A stretch of DNA of 64,000 bases, taken from NCBI RefSeq assembly GCF_025972045.1, contig NZ_JAPDHX010000007.1, forward strand, positions 1-64,000, given 5' to 3'. The DNA comes from Micropruina sonneratiae. Lineage in GTDB: Bacteria; Actinomycetota; Actinomycetes; Propionibacteriales; Propionibacteriaceae. Every line of letters starts with the position of its first letter. The stretch's first letter is position 1. Under the pieces are notes generated by a model. The model searched no databases. It was not told the DNA's origin and saw only the letters and a list, made by a program, of their open reading frames with translations. Shown here one piece after another: positions 43,310 through 51,725 of the stretch. Both the position numbers and the translations under genes were made by a program.

Positions 43310-44331
43310 GCGAGGAGTTGCTGCGCGTCGAAGGCCTGCAGGTGCGCTTTCCGGTGCGCAACGCGAACGCGTCGGTGCGCGACCTGATCCAGCGCAAGGG
43401 CCCGGCGCTCACCCAGTGGGTGCATGCTGTCGAGGACGTCACGTTCACCGTCGGGCGCGGCGAGACGCTGGGCCTGGTGGGCGAGTCGGGCTCGGGCAAG
43501 TCGACCGTCGGCAACGCGATCATGCGGCTGGTGCCGGCCAGTGCCGGCAGCGTCATCCTCGACGGCGAGAACCTGCTCGACGCCAAGGGTGAGCAGCTTC
43601 GCAAGTTGCGCCGCCGGGTGGCGATGGTGTTTCAAGACCCGCTGGCCTCGCTCGACCCGCGCCGTCCGATCGATGAGTCGATCGCCGACCCGCTGCAGAT
43701 TCACGGCCTGCACAAGGGGCGACGCAGCCAGCGGGTGGCCGAGCTGCTCACCATGGTGGGCCTGCCCAAGCGGTTCATGGGCCGCTACCCGCACGAACTG
43801 TCGGGCGGGCAGCGGCAGCGGGTGTGCATCGCCCGGGCGCTGGCCTGCGAACCCGACCTGATCATCCTCGACGAGGCGACCGCCTCGCTCGACGTGTCGG
43901 TGCAGGCGCAGGTGATGAACCTGCTCAAGCGCCTGCAGCGCGAGCTCGGGCTGTCGTTCATCTTCATCGCCCACGACCTGGCGGTGGTGGAGTACATGAG
44001 CGACCGGGTGATGGTGCTCTACCTGGGCAGGGCGATGGAGGTGGCGGGCCGCAGCGAGCTGTACGCGCACCCGGCGCACCCCTACACCCGGGCGTTGATG
44101 TCGGCGATCCCCGCGGAGGATCCGATCGCCGAACGCACCCGCAGGCGGATCGTGCTGACCGGCGACGTGCCGTCGCCGCTCAACCCGCCCTCGGGCTGCG
44201 TCTTCCGCACCCGCTGCCCCGACGCGATCGACGCCTGCGCCGAGGCGATCCCGCCCATGGAGGTGCTCGGCGAGGACCACACCGCCGCCTGCATCAGGGT
44301 GCACGACCTGGCCGCCACACCCCCGCGCTGA
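43306..44331 (+). CDS. Peptide ABC transporter ATP-binding protein (DppF/OppF type)
   Basis: A 341-residue ABC ATPase, partner of the previous one. Walker [10 protein letters not shown], the signature LSGGQRQR, Walker B LIILDEATASLD and FIAHDLAVV are intact, and the C-terminal PPSGCVFRTRCPDAIDAC tail is the family's. ATG at 43306 overlaps the previous stop. A REP-like palindrome begins four bases after its stop. Confidence 0.95.
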   Translation: MSEELLRVEGLQVRFPVRNANASVRDLIQRKGPALTQWVHAVEDVTFTVGRGETLGLVGESGSGKSTVGNAIMRLVPASAGSVILDGENLLDAKGEQLRKLRRRVAMVFQDPLASLDPRRPIDESIADPLQIHGLHKGRRSQRVAELLTMVGLPKRFMGRYPHELSGGQRQRVCIARALACEPDLIILDEATASLDVSVQAQVMNLLKRLQRELGLSFIFIAHDLAVVEYMSDRVMVLYLGRAMEVAGRSELYAHPAHPYTRALMSAIPAEDPIAERTRRRIVLTGDVPSPLNPPSGCVFRTRCPDAIDACAEAIPPMEVLGEDHTAACIRVHDLAATPPR

Positions 44332-44334
44332 CCC

Positions 44335-44366
44335 GGCCTGAAATGGAACCGTCCCCATTTCAGGCC
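44335..44366. repeat. REP-like palindrome, copy 2
   Basis: A 32-bp palindrome with 12-bp arms (GGCCTGAAATGG pairs with CCATTTCAGGCC) placed between the convergent peptide ATPase and dhaK genes. It is the inverted copy of the 40384-40415 unit, so the two palindromes flank the two permease and two ATPase genes. It could also serve as a bidirectional terminator. Confidence 0.8.
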
Positions 44367-44383
44367 ACTCTCACCCTCGACGC

Positions 44384-45379
44384 TCAGAAGATCCTGTTCA
44401 CGATGGACGCCGGGGCGTCCAGCAGGGCCTCGATCTCGTCGTCCAGCCTCACCAGGGTCAGCGAGGCGCCGGCCATCTCGAGACTGGTGCAGTACTCGCC
44501 CACGTAGCTCTTCGCCACCGTGATGCCCTGGTCGGCCAGTTTCTGCGCGGCGATGCCGAACAGCAGGTACAGCTCGCTGATCGGGGTGCCGCCCAGGCCG
44601 TTGATCATCAGCGCCACCCGGTCACCGGACGCGTACGGCAGGTCCGGCACGACCGCGCCGAGCAGCTCGTCGACGATCTCGTCGGCACTGACCAGCTTCG
44701 CCCGGCGCCGTCCCGGCTCGCCGTGGATGCCGACCCCGACCTCCATCTCGTCGTCGGCCAGCTCGAACAGCGGCGCGCCCTTGGCGGGCGGGGTGCAGGC
44801 GGTCAGCGCGATGCCCATCGTGCGGGTCACGCTGTTCACCTTCTCGCCGACCGCGATCACCTCGTCGAGTTCGGCGCCCTGCTCGGCCTTCGCACCGACG
44901 GCCTTGATCACGAAGAAGTTGCCGGCCACCCCGCGGCGGCCGACCGTCCACGTCGAGTCCTGCACGGCGACGTCGTCGTCGATGAACAGCGTGGCCACCT
45001 TGATGTCCTCGGCCTCGGCCAGCTCCTGGGCCATCTCGAACGCCATCCGGTCACCGGTGTAGTTGTTCACCAGCAGCAGCACGCCCTTGTCGGACGCCAC
45101 CCGCTTGGCGGTCTCGAAGACGTAGTCGGCCGGCGGGGCGGCGAACACGTCGCCGGGGCAGGCGGCGTCGAGCATGCCCGGGCCGACCGCCATCACGTGG
45201 GCCGGCTCATGCCCGGAGCCCGATCCCTGCACGATCGACACCTTGTCGTTGTTCGGCGCGTCCGAGCGCATGATCAGGTTGTACTCGGGCACGTAGGTGA
45301 TCGTGTCCGGGTTGGCCAGCGCGATGCCCTTGAGCATTTCGGGCACGAACTGCTTGGGATCGTTGACGAACTTCTTCAT
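44384..45379 (-). CDS. dhaK: Dihydroxyacetone kinase subunit DhaK
   Basis: A 331-residue DhaK. The substrate is bound covalently by His219 in GVGIHGEPG; GSGSGHEPAH (His57) is the other active-site region. Together with DhaL it phosphorylates dihydroxyacetone, and related pairs act on erythrulose. In PTS-linked systems a DhaM protein supplies the phosphate; no dhaM is seen in this window. The gene follows dhaL, the reverse of the common order, with a hairpin between them. Confidence 0.94.
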   Translation of the reverse strand: MKKFVNDPKQFVPEMLKGIALANPDTITYVPEYNLIMRSDAPNNDKVSIVQGSGSGHEPAHVMAVGPGMLDAACPGDVFAAPPADYVFETAKRVASDKGVLLLVNNYTGDRMAFEMAQELAEAEDIKVATLFIDDDVAVQDSTWTVGRRGVAGNFFVIKAVGAKAEQGAELDEVIAVGEKVNSVTRTMGIALTACTPPAKGAPLFELADDEMEVGVGIHGEPGRRRAKLVSADEIVDELLGAVVPDLPYASGDRVALMINGLGGTPISELYLLFGIAAQKLADQGITVAKSYVGEYCTSLEMAGASLTLVRLDDEIEALLDAPASIVNRIF

Positions 45380-45456
45380 GTGCTCCGCCCTTCGTTGGGT
45401 GAGTGGTGGTTGGGGGTGTGCGGGTGCGACGTCGGTGTCGCGCCCGGGTTCGGGGG

Positions 45457-45480
45457 GACCCGGCCCCGCCGGGCCGGGTC
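45457..45480 (-). terminator. Hairpin between dhaL and dhaK
   Basis: GACCCGGCCC pairs with GGGCCGGGTC (10-bp perfect stem, 4-base loop), overlapping the dhaL stop codon. It would reduce read-through from dhaL into dhaK. Confidence 0.55.
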
Positions 45481-46114
45481 AGCGTGCCTGGTAGTCCTGC
45501 GCCAGCTTCTCCAGGATCACGGCGATCGCGGTGGCACCGGCGTCCACCGAGCCGATGCTGCGCTCGCCGGTGTAGCTCGCCCGGCCACGCCGGGCCTGCA
45601 GCTTCGCGGTGTCGTCGGCGGCCTGCCTGGCGGTCGCGGCCATCGCCGCCACCGCGTTGGTCGGGGACGCGCCCGCCTCGATCTGCTGCTCGAGGGTGTC
45701 GATCGCCGGCACGAGCGAATCCAGCAGGGTCTTGTCGCCCAGTTCGGCCTTGCCGCGAGCCTGGATGCCCTCGACCGCCTTGCGCAGGCCGGCGACCACG
45801 TCGGCGGCGTCGAAGGTGTCGGAACCCTTCAGTGCGCTGCCCAGCCGCAGCATCGCTGTACCCCAGATCGGCCCGGAGGTGCCGCCGATGCGACCCGAGA
45901 TCGTCATCGCCACCTTGGTGAGGAAGACCCCCGGATCGGTGCGGTCGAAGTCATCGAACTGGGCGTCGACGATCTCGAAGCCGCGAGCCAGCGAGTAGCC
46001 GAAGTCGCCGTCGCCCACCACGGCGTCAAGGTCCCCGAAGTACTTCTCGTTGTCGAGCACGGTGCGTGTCACGCTGCGGAGCGCGAACTCCACGTCGGCC
46101 AATGAGCCGCTCAT
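45479..46114 (-). CDS. dhaL: Dihydroxyacetone kinase subunit DhaL
   Basis: A 211-residue ADP-binding kinase subunit. The nucleotide/magnesium motif reads LDAVVGDGDFG with Asp30, Asp35 and Asp37 in the positions known from E. coli DhaL; the following residue is Phe38 where His is common. GGTSGPIWGTAML is the second conserved loop. The adenine-nucleotide role is inferred from this motif set; a PTS partner is not seen. It lies between glpK and dhaK on the minus strand. Confidence 0.92.
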   Translation of the reverse strand: MSGSLADVEFALRSVTRTVLDNEKYFGDLDAVVGDGDFGYSLARGFEIVDAQFDDFDRTDPGVFLTKVAMTISGRIGGTSGPIWGTAMLRLGSALKGSDTFDAADVVAGLRKAVEGIQARGKAELGDKTLLDSLVPAIDTLEQQIEAGASPTNAVAAMAATARQAADDTAKLQARRGRASYTGERSIGSVDAGATAIAVILEKLAQDYQAR

Positions 46115-46138
46115 GTTCCTCCTGTGGTCGAGGTAGGC

Positions 46139-46178
46139 GCGTGGCCCGCCACCGGAACAGTCCGGTGACGGGCCACGC
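46139..46178 (-). terminator. Hairpin between glpK and dhaL
   Basis: GCGTGGCCCG plus CACCGGA pair with TCCGGTG plus CGGGCCACGC around the loop ACAG, a stem of 17 bp with one bulge pair. It lies 35 bp after the glpK stop and likely ends glpK transcripts. Confidence 0.7.
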
Positions 46179-46213
46179 TGGGGTCAGGCGTCAGCCCTGC
46201 GAGTGAGCTCGGC

Positions 46214-47731
46214 TCACTCCTTGACGTCGTCGTCCACCCAGTCGAAGGTCCGGGTGACGGCCTTCTTCCACTGCCGGTAGAGGCGCTCGCGCTCGTCCTG
46301 GTCCATGTTGGGGGTCCAGCGCTTGTCCTCGGCCCAGTTGTCGATGACGTCCTGCTCGCCGTTCCAGTAGCCGACCGCGATACCGGCCGCGTAGGCGGCA
46401 CCGAGCGCGGTGGTCTCGGCGACCACCGGACGGACGACGTCGACGCCGAGCTGGTCGGCCTGGAACTGCATCAGGGTGTCGTTGGCGGTCATGCCGCCGT
46501 CGACCTTCAGCTCGGCCAGGGTCACACCCGAGTCGGCCTCCATGGCGTCCAGCACCTCACGGGTCTGGAACGCGGTTGCCTCCAGCACCGCACGGGCGAT
46601 GTGGTTGCGGTTGACGTAGCGGGTCAGGCCGACGATCGCACCGCGGGCGTCCGACTTCCAGTACGGGGCGAACAGGCCCGAGAACGCCGGGACGACGTAG
46701 CAGCCGCCGTTGTCCTCGACCTTGCTGGCCAGCTCCTCCACTTCGGGGGCGCTGTCGAACATCTTGAGGTTGTCGCGCAGCCACTGCACCAGCGAACCGG
46801 TGACGGCGATCGAGCCCTCCAGCGCGTAGATGGGCTTGTTGTCGCCGATCTTGTAGCACACGGTGGTGAGCAGACCGTTCTTGCTGGGGACGAGCTCCTC
46901 GCCGGTGTTCATCAGCATGAAGTTGCCGGTGCCGTAGGTGTTCTTGGCCATGCCCACCTCGAACGCGGCCTGGCCGAAGGTTGCCGCCTGCTGGTCGCCC
47001 AGGTCACCGGCGATCGGGACGCCGCCGAGCAGGCCGGCCTCGCGGCCGTGACCGTACACCTCGGAGGAGGACTTGATCTCGGGCAGCATGGACATCGGGA
47101 TGCCCATGTCGGCCGCGATGCCCTCGTCCCAGGTCAGGGTCTTCAGGTCCATCAGCATGGTGCGCGAGGCGTTGGTCGGGTCGGTGACGTGGACGCCGCC
47201 GTCGGTGCCACCGGTGAGGTTCCAGATCACCCAGGTGTCCATGTTGCCCATCACCAGGTCGCCGGACTCAGCCTTCTCGCGGGCGCCCTCGACGTTGTCG
47301 AGGATCCACTTCACCTTGGGGCCGGAGAAGTAGGTCGCCAGCGGCAGGCCCACCTTCGCCTTGTACTTGTCCTGGTCGCCGCCGCCGAGTTCGTCGACGA
47401 TCTTCGCGGTCCGGGTGTCCTGCCAGACGATGGCGTTGTACACCGGCTCGCCGGTGTTCTTGTCCCAGACCAGCGTGGTCTCGCGCTGGTTGGTGACGCC
47501 GACCGCCACGAGGCTCTCCTTGTTCACCTGGGCGTTGGCGAGGGCGATACCGACGACCTCGCGAATGTTGTCCCAGATCTCCTTGGCGTCGTGTTCGACC
47601 CAACCGGCCTTCGGGAAGATCTGCTCGTGTTCCTTCTGACCGGTACCAACGATCCGGCCCTCGTGATTGAACACGATCGCGCGGGAACTCGTGGTTCCTT
47701 GATCGATCGCGAGGACGTACTTCTCAGCCAT
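46214..47731 (-). CDS. glpK: Glycerol kinase
   Basis: A 505-residue FGGY kinase phosphorylating glycerol in the cytoplasm. The N-terminal [16 protein letters not shown] is the ATP-binding phosphate loop, and [18 protein letters not shown] and [18 protein letters not shown] are FGGY signatures. ATG at 47731 fits the family N-terminus, with GGAAAGGAACG before it. The frame stays open for 21 codons upstream. It follows glpF, with a hairpin in between. Confidence 0.96.
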   Translation of the reverse strand: MAEKYVLAIDQGTTSSRAIVFNHEGRIVGTGQKEHEQIFPKAGWVEHDAKEIWDNIREVVGIALANAQVNKESLVAVGVTNQRETTLVWDKNTGEPVYNAIVWQDTRTAKIVDELGGGDQDKYKAKVGLPLATYFSGPKVKWILDNVEGAREKAESGDLVMGNMDTWVIWNLTGGTDGGVHVTDPTNASRTMLMDLKTLTWDEGIAADMGIPMSMLPEIKSSSEVYGHGREAGLLGGVPIAGDLGDQQAATFGQAAFEVGMAKNTYGTGNFMLMNTGEELVPSKNGLLTTVCYKIGDNKPIYALEGSIAVTGSLVQWLRDNLKMFDSAPEVEELASKVEDNGGCYVVPAFSGLFAPYWKSDARGAIVGLTRYVNRNHIARAVLEATAFQTREVLDAMEADSGVTLAELKVDGGMTANDTLMQFQADQLGVDVVRPVVAETTALGAAYAAGIAVGYWNGEQDVIDNWAEDKRWTPNMDQDERERLYRQWKKAVTRTFDWVDDDVKE

Positions 47732-47777
47732 TACGTTCCTTTCCACATCCTTGTAGAGGTTGTTTACATGGTGCCCT

Positions 47778-47814
47778 GTGCCGGGCGGCTGCACCAGAAG
47801 CTACCGCCCGGCAC
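47778..47814 (-). terminator. Hairpin between glpF and glpK
   Basis: GTGCCGGGCGG (47778-47788) pairs with CCGCCCGGCAC (47804-47814), an 11-bp perfect stem with a 15-base loop. It may attenuate glpF read-through into glpK or protect the glpF transcript end. Confidence 0.6.
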
Positions 47815-47840
47815 TGTGAGCGTCCTACGGAGCCGCTGTG

Positions 47841-48605
47841 TCAGGACAGCAGCAGCACCTTGGAGGCCAGACCGGCCAGGACGCCGCCGATGATCGGGCC
47901 GACGATCGGCACCCAGGAGTAGCCCCAGTCCGACGACCCCTTGTTCGGGATCGGCAGCACCGCGTGGGCGATGCGGGGGCCAAGGTCACGCGCAGGGTTG
48001 ATGGCGTAACCGGTGGGGCCACCGAGCGAGGCGCCGATGCCGACGATCAGCAGGGCGACACCCAGGGCTCCGAGCCAGCCGAGGCCGGCCGGGGTCTTGG
48101 TGGCCGAATCGCCCCAGTGGCCCGCGGCGAGCACCACGAAGACCAGCACGAAGGTGCCGATAACCTCGGTGACGGTGTTCCACAACGGGTTGCGGATCTC
48201 CGGCCCGGTCGAGAAGACGCCCAGCTTGAAGCCGTCGGGGGCGTCCTGATCGAACTGCGTCTTGTAGGCCAGCCAGGCCAGCACGGCACCGATGAAGGCA
48301 CCGACCAACTGGGCACTGATGTAGGTCGCGATCGAGGCGAAGTCGACCGGGATACCGGGCACGAACTCGGTCGCTCCCGACGCCACGATGCCCAGGGTGA
48401 CGGCCGGGTTCAGGTGCCCGCCCGACTTGTACGAGACCAGGACGCCCGCGAAAACCGCGAGACCCCAGCCGAAGTTGACCATCAGGAACCCAGTTCCGTT
48501 GCCCTTGTTCTTGGGCAGGATGTTGTTGGCAACCACGCCGGCGCCGAGCAGCAGCAGCATCGCTGTACCGACGACTTCGGAGAGGAAGATGGTTGCGAGA
48601 GTCAC
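47841..48605 (-). CDS. glpF: Glycerol facilitator (aquaglyceroporin)
   Basis: A 254-residue MIP channel in the cytoplasmic membrane with six helices and both NPA boxes (GGHLNPAVTL and GYAINPARDLG). The Asp after the second NPA box fits glycerol facilitators. GTG at 48605 (MTLATIFLSEVVGTA) is preceded by AGGGAG and precedes the first helix; an upstream frame extension is ignored. It is divergent from the SorC-family regulator. Confidence 0.93.
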   Translation of the reverse strand: MTLATIFLSEVVGTAMLLLLGAGVVANNILPKNKGNGTGFLMVNFGWGLAVFAGVLVSYKSGGHLNPAVTLGIVASGATEFVPGIPVDFASIATYISAQLVGAFIGAVLAWLAYKTQFDQDAPDGFKLGVFSTGPEIRNPLWNTVTEVIGTFVLVFVVLAAGHWGDSATKTPAGLGWLGALGVALLIVGIGASLGGPTGYAINPARDLGPRIAHAVLPIPNKGSSDWGYSWVPIVGPIIGGVLAGLASKVLLLS

Positions 48606-48863
48606 TGTGATACTCCCTTCAGGCACCGACCGGTGCCACTTATGCAACGTTCGGACGTCCCGAACGCCGACACAGAATCTACGCCGCACCTGGCGGTACG
48701 ACCGGGATTCGGGGGTGTCCGGGAGATGCGGCGGGAAGAATCCACGCCGACTCTCGGTGATCGCCGTCCGCTTCCGGCTATCGGCAACATCATGGAGCGT
48801 CTTGCGATTGCATGAACGGGTGCGCTAGGTCTATGCACGAACGTGCAGGGCGACGGGGGTTCC
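48606..48863. promoter_or_regulatory. glpF-sorC divergent control region
   Basis: The 258-bp gap holds several symmetrical sites. GGCACCGACCGGTGCC at 48622-48637 and CGTTCGG-ACGTC-CCGAACG at 48648-48666 are perfect inverted repeats. Related cores read TTGCATGAACG (48808-48818) and ATGCACGAACG (48833-48843), the latter within the palindrome TGCACGAACGTGCA (48834-48847). ATGCAACGTTC at 48642 is similar. They are likely targets of the SorC-family regulator. Confidence 0.55.
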
Positions 48864-49814
48864 ATGAACGAGCGGTACGACCAGATGTACCAGGCCGCGT
48901 CCCGCTACTACGTCCAGGGCGAGACGATGGAGTCGATCGCGCGACAGCTCGGCCTGTCCCGCTCGAGCGTCAGCCGTCTGCTGAAGCAGGCGCGCACCTC
49001 CGGCCTGGTGCGGATCAGCCTGGCCGACCAGCAGGGATCGCCCGCCCCGCTGGCGGCCGCACTCGACCGGGCGTTCGGCGTCCGCGTGCACCTGGTGGCG
49101 GTACGCGAGAGCGCGTCGGAGAACCGGCGCTTCGACCAGGTCGCCCGGCTCGCCGGGCGGCTGCTCAGCGAGGCCGTCGGCGACCGGCAGGTGATCGGCG
49201 TCGCCTGGGGAGTCACCGCCTCGCACGTGGTGCGCTACCTGCAACCTCGCCCGCTGGTCGGCGCCACGGTCGTGCAGATGAACGGCGGCAGCAACCCGTG
49301 GTCGTCGGGCATCCCCTACGTGGGCGAGATCCTGCAGTCGGTCGGGGACGCGTTCAGCGCCCGGGTCGTCTACTTCCCGGTGCCGGCCTTCTTCGACTAT
49401 CCCGAGACCAAACGGGCGATGTGGCGGGAACGGTCGGTGCAGAACGTGGTGCAGCTGCAGCAGCGGATGGACGTCGCGGTCTTCGGGGTCGGCTGTCTCA
49501 ACGCCCAGGTGCCCTCGCACGTCTACACCGCGGGGTACATGGACGACGCCGAGAAGCAGCGACTGGCGGCCGACGGTGTGGTCGGCGACGTGGCCACGGT
49601 GCTGCTGCGCGAGGACGGGTCCTGGACCGACATCGACCTCAACTCCCGTGCCTCCGGGCTCAGCCCGGCCGAGCTCGCGAACGTGCCGCGACGGTTCTGC
49701 GTGGTCGCCGACCCGTCCCGGGCGGCCGCAGTCGTCGGCGCCCTGCGGGCCGGCACCACCACCGACCTGGTGATCGACGAGAGCACCGGCCGTGCGGTGC
49801 TGGAGCGGCTGTGA
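48864..49814 (+). CDS. SorC-family transcriptional regulator
   Basis: A 316-residue repressor/activator of the SorC/DeoR-sugar-binding class. The N-terminal helix-turn-helix is QGETMESIARQLGLSRSSVSRLL, and the rest is an effector domain with a phosphorylated-sugar site (GVAWGVTASHVVRY...; the FGVGCLN motif). The start ATG at 48864 follows GGGGGTTCC; an in-frame upstream GTG is not favoured. Its stop overlaps the DUF4185-like gene, so the two are co-expressed. Effectors in this family are phosphosugars, here perhaps glycerol- or tetrose-phosphates. Confidence 0.9.
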   Translation: MNERYDQMYQAASRYYVQGETMESIARQLGLSRSSVSRLLKQARTSGLVRISLADQQGSPAPLAAALDRAFGVRVHLVAVRESASENRRFDQVARLAGRLLSEAVGDRQVIGVAWGVTASHVVRYLQPRPLVGATVVQMNGGSNPWSSGIPYVGEILQSVGDAFSARVVYFPVPAFFDYPETKRAMWRERSVQNVVQLQQRMDVAVFGVGCLNAQVPSHVYTAGYMDDAEKQRLAADGVVGDVATVLLREDGSWTDIDLNSRASGLSPAELANVPRRFCVVADPSRAAAVVGALRAGTTTDLVIDESTGRAVLERL

Positions 49815-51562
49815 GGCCGCTGATCGGGCCGGCCTCGCTGCTGGAGTCCGACGACCGTCCAGCCTGGTGGACCCCGCCGTGGGCGCCGCGGCGGCTCGAG
49901 GCGCTGGTCGGGCGCGAGAACGGCGACGGCACCCTGACCGTGCGGCACTGGTTCCGCGGCCAGTCGCGTCCGGACAACCCGTGGTTGGCCGGCGACGTTG
50001 TCAGTATGGCCGCCACCGGCCCGGCCGCGCTGGCCCAGCGCGGACGTTCCGGCACGTCCGGCCACGAACTGGTGGCCACCGTGCCGGAGGCCCAGGGCAG
50101 CGTCGAGTACGCCTGGGCGGTCAACGTCGCCGGTCCCGGCCGGTGGCGGCGGATCGGCCCGGCCGCACCACCCGGGCCCCCCGACCGGCCGGCCTGGGAC
50201 GGTCCGGCGAGCGCCGCCGAGTGGGGTGACGGGACCGTGATCGCGGTGGCGACGGCCGCCACCCGGTTGCGCTCGGGTTGGGTGCAGGCGCTGGTGCAGG
50301 TCGACGCCTCGGTCTACCACCTGCACCGGCAGGAGCGCCGCGACGGCATCCGCTGGCTGCGCAACGCCTGCCTGTCGCTGGCGGACGACTCGCCGTTCGG
50401 CACCGCCGAACAGGCATCGGTCAAGCTCGCCCAGGTGAGCGGCGAGCGCGACACCCAGCCGGGACGTCCGCTCGGCACACTGTCGGGGTCGGAGTCCCGC
50501 TCGGGGGTGCGCGGAACGGACCTGGGGGTCCGCATCGACCACGCCGGACGCACCTTCCTGCTCTGCGGCGACACGCACTGGTCCCGCCGCCCGTGGCTGG
50601 GCACCAGGGACTCGATCGCCGAGATCACGGACCCGGACGCCGAGCGCCCCACCGTCACCTTCCACGGGGCGCCGCTGTCGGTGCGCGGCGACCGCACGAC
50701 CATGCGCGAGTACGACGTACCGCTGGACGCCTTCGGCCTCGGCGACCAGCTGTACGCCTTCTTCACCTCGGACCACTTCCGCGACGCCCAGGTGATGGGC
50801 CGCAGCGTGCTCGCCCGGGCACTGGGCACGGCCCCCGTGATCGATCCGCGGCGGCGGTTGCGTCCGGTGCGGTTCAGTCAGCTGGCCACCCTGTCCGACC
50901 ACCGGTTCGTCAACGTGTCGGTGCACCGCGACGGCGACGTGCTGTGGCTGTGGGGCACCGGCGCCTACCGCGCCGACGACGTCCGGCTGGCCCGGGTCGA
51001 CCTGGCCGCACCGGGGGTGCGCGACGGCCTGCGGGCCGGGCAGGCCGAACCCTTCCTGGCCGCCCTGCGCTACTGGACGGGCGGCACCACGTGGTCGCCC
51101 GCCGAGGCCGACGCCCGGCCGCTGTTCACGCCGGGCGCCCTGGGCGAGCTTTCGGTGCGCTGGGTGCCGGAACTCGGCCGGTACCTGATGCTCACCATGT
51201 CGGGCCCCGGCGACCCGATCGGCGCCGCGGTCGTGCTGCGCACCTCGCCCACCCCGTGGGGACCATGGTCACCGCGGCTGCGGCTGTTCGACTGGATCGC
51301 CGCCGGGATGAGCTTCGGCGACCCCTCACAACGCTTCATCCGCGCCCTCGGCGACGGATCCGACCCGGTCGGGGACGCCGTCTTCCGGGGGCAGGCCAAC
51401 GCGACGGGCGCTGCCTACGCGCCGTACTTCTTCGACCTGCGGCCTGACGGCGACGGGTGGCGGTTGCGGTACACGCTGTCGACCTGGAACCCCTATCAGG
51501 TGGTATTGATGCAACATCGCCTCACGACAACAGATCTGGTTGTAGCCTCACATCCAATGTGA
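49811..51562 (+). CDS. DUF4185-like protein, 583 residues
   Basis: A soluble protein with no signal peptide. An N-terminal part of about 240 residues (VRPLIGPASLLESDDRPAWW...) is of unknown fold. The C-terminal 340 residues match DUF4185-type five-bladed propeller proteins: GTDLGVRIDHAGRTFLLCGDTH, SVRWVPELGRYLMLTM and AYAPYFFDL. The family is related to glycoside hydrolases, with the exact reaction unknown. The GTG start overlaps the SorC stop. The pairing with SorC and glp genes suggests a carbohydrate or polyol role. Confidence 0.72.
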   Translation: MRPLIGPASLLESDDRPAWWTPPWAPRRLEALVGRENGDGTLTVRHWFRGQSRPDNPWLAGDVVSMAATGPAALAQRGRSGTSGHELVATVPEAQGSVEYAWAVNVAGPGRWRRIGPAAPPGPPDRPAWDGPASAAEWGDGTVIAVATAATRLRSGWVQALVQVDASVYHLHRQERRDGIRWLRNACLSLADDSPFGTAEQASVKLAQVSGERDTQPGRPLGTLSGSESRSGVRGTDLGVRIDHAGRTFLLCGDTHWSRRPWLGTRDSIAEITDPDAERPTVTFHGAPLSVRGDRTTMREYDVPLDAFGLGDQLYAFFTSDHFRDAQVMGRSVLARALGTAPVIDPRRRLRPVRFSQLATLSDHRFVNVSVHRDGDVLWLWGTGAYRADDVRLARVDLAAPGVRDGLRAGQAEPFLAALRYWTGGTTWSPAEADARPLFTPGALGELSVRWVPELGRYLMLTMSGPGDPIGAAVVLRTSPTPWGPWSPRLRLFDWIAAGMSFGDPSQRFIRALGDGSDPVGDAVFRGQANATGAAYAPYFFDLRPDGDGWRLRYTLSTWNPYQVVLMQHRLTTTDLVVASHPM

Positions 51563-51725
51563 AAACGCCCTGCACCGTTGCACGAAGGGATCGGTCCCGA
51601 CCTGCGGCCTGCACATCCGCTCCGTTGGGATGTGGCACCGGACATCCGGGCTGGGGCTCCATAGCCTGGTGCGAACGTGGCCGGCCGCCAGCGACGGCGG
51701 CCAGCCGCAGAACGGAGGTAGGCAC
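51563..51725 (+). promoter_or_regulatory. Upstream region of glpABC
   Basis: A 163-bp gap. TTGCACGAA (51578-51586) resembles the TGCACGAACG core found in front of the SorC gene, which would place glpABC in the same regulon. GGAGG before the GTG of glpA is a strong ribosome-binding site. Confidence 0.4.

Noticed and set aside
49811..51562. DUF4185-like protein as a secreted glycosidase
   Set aside because: No signal peptide or membrane helix is seen at the chosen start, so secretion is unsupported.
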